This document shows positions 6,235 through 8,311 of a DNA stretch of 8,311 nucleotides, one piece after another; position 1 is the first letter of the stretch, and the number at the start of each line of letters is the position of its first letter. The stretch lies in NCBI GenBank assembly GCA_964388665.1, contig CAYMBJ010000121.1:1-8311 (forward strand), written 5' to 3'. Made by a program: the position numbers and the translations under genes. This DNA is from CALCCV01 sp964388665. GTDB lineage: Bacteria > Bdellovibrionota > Bdellovibrionia > Bdellovibrionales > Bdellovibrionaceae. Below the pieces are notes generated by a model. That model saw only the letters and a program-made list of their open reading frames with translations. It was not told where the DNA came from and did not search any database.

Positions 6235-6960
6235 ATGTTCGACAACCTCAAAGCCCGCAACAGATCATGGACTTATCGTTCGTTATCAATTCTAATGAGC
6301 CTTATTTGCACACATGCTGCATTTGGTTCAGACTTAAATCCTGAATCCAGCGAGATCACAGTGTCGCCACAGGTATTTGATCTTCTTGACACTTCACAAA
6401 AAAGGAGTTTCCAACGCGGCCTTTGCCTTACAGGATTTGATGCAGCTGGCATTTGGACCGACACCACTCAAGTATATTATGAAATTTGGCTTAAGAACCA
6501 TAAACTAGCCGCTCAAACTGAATTAAGTAAATCACTTGCTCAAAAGATTATTAGTACTTCAGAACGAGACATCGCAGGTCAGTGCGAGCGAATACATGCC
6601 CTGCGTGTCGCCGAAGATTTTATGCGAAGTCCGTTCCGAGTGCCCTTAGGTGATGCTATTGTAGTACTTTGGCAAACTGAAGATCCCAAATTCGACCCCA
6701 TCAATCAACGGATAAATGTTAACCTCAAGGTTGAACGTCTAGATCCACGAGAAGAGGATATTCAACCCGAGCATGGGAATGGCCCCCTCGCCTGCGAGCA
6801 AGTCACCATGGATCTTGTCGAAAGATTCGAGGAACAGATCATTCGGGCCGGCCTGCCTGCTGGATCAATGAAGGTTTTTAAAGACGAAATAAAGTTGAAA
6901 GTGACTGATCCAAAAAATTTGATTGGTCAACAAGAATCCGATTTGCTTTGCAACTATTGA
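6235..6960 (+). CDS. secreted protein of unknown family with four mature cysteines
   Basis: The product is 241 residues. A basic start (KARNRSWTYR) is followed by the hydrophobic core SLSILMSLICTHAAF, with likely cleavage near residues 28-31. C25 is not in a lipobox, so this is a Sec substrate rather than a lipoprotein. The mature domain has four cysteines (64, 117, 187, 239), enough for two disulfides, as expected in an oxidising compartment. Predicted order: a helix around LLDTSQKRSFQRGLCLTG, a long helix KLAAQTELSKSLAQKII, a strand pair near AIVVLWQTED and NVNLKVERLD, an acidic linker, helix VTMDLVERFEEQIIRAG, and an acidic/basic tail. No recognised family or catalytic motif. It stands alone between the TPR-winged-helix gene and a long gap. 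Probably periplasmic or exported. Confidence 0.8.
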   Translation: MFDNLKARNRSWTYRSLSILMSLICTHAAFGSDLNPESSEITVSPQVFDLLDTSQKRSFQRGLCLTGFDAAGIWTDTTQVYYEIWLKNHKLAAQTELSKSLAQKIISTSERDIAGQCERIHALRVAEDFMRSPFRVPLGDAIVVLWQTEDPKFDPINQRINVNLKVERLDPREEDIQPEHGNGPLACEQVTMDLVERFEEQIIRAGLPAGSMKVFKDEIKLKVTDPKNLIGQQESDLLCNY

Positions 6961-7124
6961 ATGACCTCTTGATTGAATGCGCTATTTTTTTGGACCTCAA
7001 TTCGCAAAAAGGACTCTTATTTTGATTCAAAGGTTTGGTGGGAGCCTAAACGCCATTTTGACCAGGGTTTCATTTTCATAGCGCTTATATAATCAGCAGT
7101 ACTTTTAAGGTCAATAGAGGCCCT

Positions 7125-7152
7125 AAAAAGCTTTATCCAAAAAAGCTTATCC
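7125..7152. repeat. tandem 14-bp repeat, two copies
   Basis: AAAAAGCTTTATCC (7125-7138) is followed directly by AAAAAAGCTTATCC (7139-7152). The copies differ only by which homopolymer run (A or T) holds the extra base, so the pair looks like a local duplication followed by slippage. No gene overlaps it. Confidence 0.65.
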
Positions 7153-7207
7153 AAGCGACTTGTTATTTAGTTTTGGGCAGTCTTGTAAATTACGGATATT
7201 GTACAAC

Positions 7208-7446
7208 GTCGAAAGTCCCGACAGTTTCAAACTGATTCACAGGCGATAGCCTTACGTCACGAACAGAGTCCTCGTGAATTGGGCACTGCCCATTACTGTG
7301 CTGGTCTTTTGCTGGGTGCCCGCTCGTGTCTTTCCCAAGTCAGCGCGCAAAGAGCAGTTTGTGGATCCGCGAAGATTTGCAAGTGTCGTGATATATCCCT
7401 ATGATGTGGCCGTCGCCTCCTGATGGCGAATGGCTTCGTCGGAGGC
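7208..7446 (+). ncRNA. candidate structured RNA region
   Basis: A run of small stems occurs in the GC-rich island: GTCG/CGAC (7208-7222), CAGTT-TCA-AACTG (7222-7234), CACGA/TCGTG with a nine-base loop (7258-7276), TGGGC-ACT-GCCCA (7280-7292), and a larger GCCTCC/GGAGGC stem (7415-7446) with a 20-base loop, after which the plus strand reads TAGGTTCGTTTT. The last stem is terminator-like only weakly because its T run starts several bases late. No known RNA family is recognised, and no clear promoter was found (a TATAAT near 7086 has no well-spaced -35). Strand is uncertain, since it could equally be the 3' UTR of the minus-strand DUF2145 gene. Confidence 0.22.
7415..7446. terminator. hairpin at the 3' end of the DUF2145 gene, weak terminator candidate
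   Basis: GCCTCC and GGAGGC can pair across a 20-base loop, 11 bases beyond the stop of the minus-strand gene. On the minus strand no T run follows, so intrinsic termination of that gene is doubtful; on the plus strand a short T run (TTCGTTTT) follows a few bases later. It may instead act as a 3' stabilising stem. Confidence 0.25.
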
Positions 7447-7456
7447 TAGGTTCGTT

Positions 7457-8179
7457 TTATAAGTCTCTATAGTCTTTTACGTGGATAACGCCACCTTTAC
7501 CAATGGTATTTTGAAGCCAACCTTGATTATCAAAAAAGCGAACCATAGACTCAAAAGTCACTACTGGGGCTACAATATTATCGTACTCTCTGCGCCCATC
7601 TGCTTTTGGAATCGTTCGGAGACTAGCGGAACCACTCTTTTGAACAATTCCAAAAAGAAGGGTTTTCAGTGGGTTCCCGCCAAGGTTTGAGCCAGTTCCC
7701 ACCCATAAGTGATCAGGCTCAAAATTGAGATTCCAAATGCGCCGCTGAAGAAAGTCCACTTTTTTTCTGGCGAGTTCAGACTTGAGCTCTTCTGGCAAAG
7801 CTGCCGCTACCACCGCATGCAAGACATACTGGTTGGAATTCATATCTAGATTCTTGGGATGAACATCATTCACAAACGGATAGGCAATGCTGTTATAGGC
7901 CGGGTTATGGGTCAAATCAATATGATCAGTATTTAGGATGAATGTACGAATCTTATGCTGCATTTCTATCGTGGGGACGGCAATGCCAAACCGATACGAG
8001 TGTGGGTCATCTACAAAGAATTGAGCCGGTGAGGAATCCATGATGTCGGATTGGTTCTTGCCCCCTACTTTTAGCAATAGGTGACGAAATCCCCAATTTC
8101 CTTCGGGCTTATTGGGATGTTTGCGAATGACAATACCGACATGTGAATAGCGCGGACCCTCGCTTTTGTTATCCGCCAT
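7457..8179 (-). CDS. DUF2145 family protein lacking the usual exported N-terminus
   Basis: The product is 240 residues. It matches DUF2145 from near its YTHxG/YSHxG motif on: RYSHVGIVIR (residues 10-19), W-HLLLKVG, FFVDDPHSYRF, a Q-I-FIL helix, YNSIAYPF, and MNSNQYVLHAVVAAAL, with the family's C-terminal half to DYRDL. Usual members carry about 60-75 more N-terminal residues including a signal peptide; here TAA stands directly before ATG 8179, and the 130 visible upstream bases hold no matching sequence in any frame. The protein has no cysteine at all, so at NSNQ (114-117) a Ser occupies the place where some relatives, as I recall them, have Cys (NCNQ). His13 in YSHVG is kept. The layout resembles permuted NlpC/P60-type folds, an inference. 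It is either a truncated allele, probably cytoplasmic and inactive, or a non-catalytic variant. No good ribosome site is visible. Confidence 0.72.
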   Translation of the reverse strand: MADNKSEGPRYSHVGIVIRKHPNKPEGNWGFRHLLLKVGGKNQSDIMDSSPAQFFVDDPHSYRFGIAVPTIEMQHKIRTFILNTDHIDLTHNPAYNSIAYPFVNDVHPKNLDMNSNQYVLHAVVAAALPEELKSELARKKVDFLQRRIWNLNFEPDHLWVGTGSNLGGNPLKTLLFGIVQKSGSASLRTIPKADGRREYDNIVAPVVTFESMVRFFDNQGWLQNTIGKGGVIHVKDYRDL

Positions 8180-8187
8180 TTAAAAAT

Positions 8188-8224
8188 GGCCAAAATTTCG
8201 ATTTTTTGCCAATTAAATTTGGCC
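8188..8224. repeat. inverted repeat upstream of the DUF2145 start
   Basis: GGCCAAAATTT (8188-8198) and AAATTTGGCC (8215-8224) are complementary apart from one extra A, with a 16-base spacer. It begins nine bases before the ATG of the minus-strand gene, so it could be an operator or an mRNA hairpin hiding the ribosome site. A near-palindrome GCCATTTAAAAATGGC overlaps the start codon itself (8175-8190). Confidence 0.4.
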
Positions 8225-8286
8225 AGTTGACGGCAAAGGATTAGAACTTTGTGTTGGATTAGCAGGCTCCTGAAAAACTCATAATT

Positions 8287-8306
8287 TTTTGATTTTTAAA
8301 TCAAAA
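8287..8306. repeat. perfect 9-bp inverted repeat at the right edge
   Basis: TTTTGATTT and AAATCAAAA are separated by two bases. The AT-rich dyad sits about 110 bp upstream of the DUF2145 start and might belong to a promoter or operator, or to a gene outside the window. It is too AT-rich to be a good intrinsic terminator. Confidence 0.35.
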
Positions 8307-8311
8307 TGTTG

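Larger units (their letters stand above)
6961..7456. other. 496-bp gap with AT-rich first half and GC-rich, hairpin-rich second half
   Basis: No confident gene is present. The first half (6961-7200) is about 33-40% GC by hand count; 7261-7440 is about 54%. The second half has one open frame from a GTG (7274) to TGA (7421-7423), 49 codons, with a hydrophobic start and RKEQFVDPRRF later, but it lacks a good ribosome site. Consecutive short hairpins (see the separate ncRNA entry) suggest a structured RNA or laterally acquired residue. The gap separates two convergent genes. Confidence 0.4.

Noticed and set aside
7064..7092. TTGACC and TATAAT as a promoter for the GC-rich island
   Set aside because: The spacer is about 23 bases, too long for a normal sigma-70 promoter.
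7274..7423. 49-codon GTG frame with a hydrophobic start (plus strand)
   Set aside because: Weak start, no good ribosome site, unknown sequence; kept only as a comment on the GC-rich island.
1..8311. CRISPR array, tRNA or rRNA genes
   Set aside because: No regularly spaced repeats of suitable length and no tRNA- or rRNA-like segments were seen.

Overview
The window most likely comes from a Bdellovibrionota-type bacterium (Bdellovibrio and relatives). The clues are a TIGR02147/DUF4423-family protein at the left edge, a TPR protein ending in an OmpR-like winged helix, a DUF2145 protein, moderate-to-low GC, and several unrecognised exported proteins. The assignment is an inference: no rRNA, tRNA or core housekeeping gene is present to confirm it.

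Layout. The left edge (3-563, +) is the C-terminal two thirds of a TIGR02147/DUF4423 protein. A small ORF of unknown function (563-811, +) overlaps its stop codon by one base. A mosaic locus follows (841-1334, +): a signal-peptide start runs in frame into a short IstB (IS21 ATPase) fragment that keeps the Walker A loop, and then a second coding remnant appears in another frame. 1335-1739 looks like degenerate non-coding DNA. A large secreted protein with an HExxH zinc-protease motif (1740 or 1848 to 3794, +) faces a small secreted protein that starts with TTG (4265-3867, -). 4266-4711 is a gene-poor gap holding a 10-bp-phased triple repeat and a doubtful broken reading frame. Next come the TPR plus winged-helix protein (4712-6004, +) and another secreted protein with four mature cysteines (6235-6960, +). 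6961-7456 has no confident gene but contains a tandem 14-bp repeat and a GC-rich, hairpin-rich island. Last is a cysteine-free DUF2145 protein lacking its usual exported N-terminus (8179-7457, -), with inverted repeats upstream.

How the genes relate. Apart from the 563 ORF coupled to the DUF4423 gene, spacing and strand changes argue for single-gene transcription units. The common theme is cargo for the envelope or the outside of the cell: four signal peptides in about 8 kb, one of them on a putative protease, next to two possible cytoplasmic regulators. An 11-base sequence lies about 91-98 bp upstream of both the 4265(-) and the 6235(+) secreted-protein genes in the same relative orientation, so those two flanking the TPR-winged-helix gene could share a regulator. 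No complete, clearly novel multi-gene system is visible. The strongest leads are the putative secreted metalloprotease, the IstB chimera, the shared upstream element and the hairpin-rich island.
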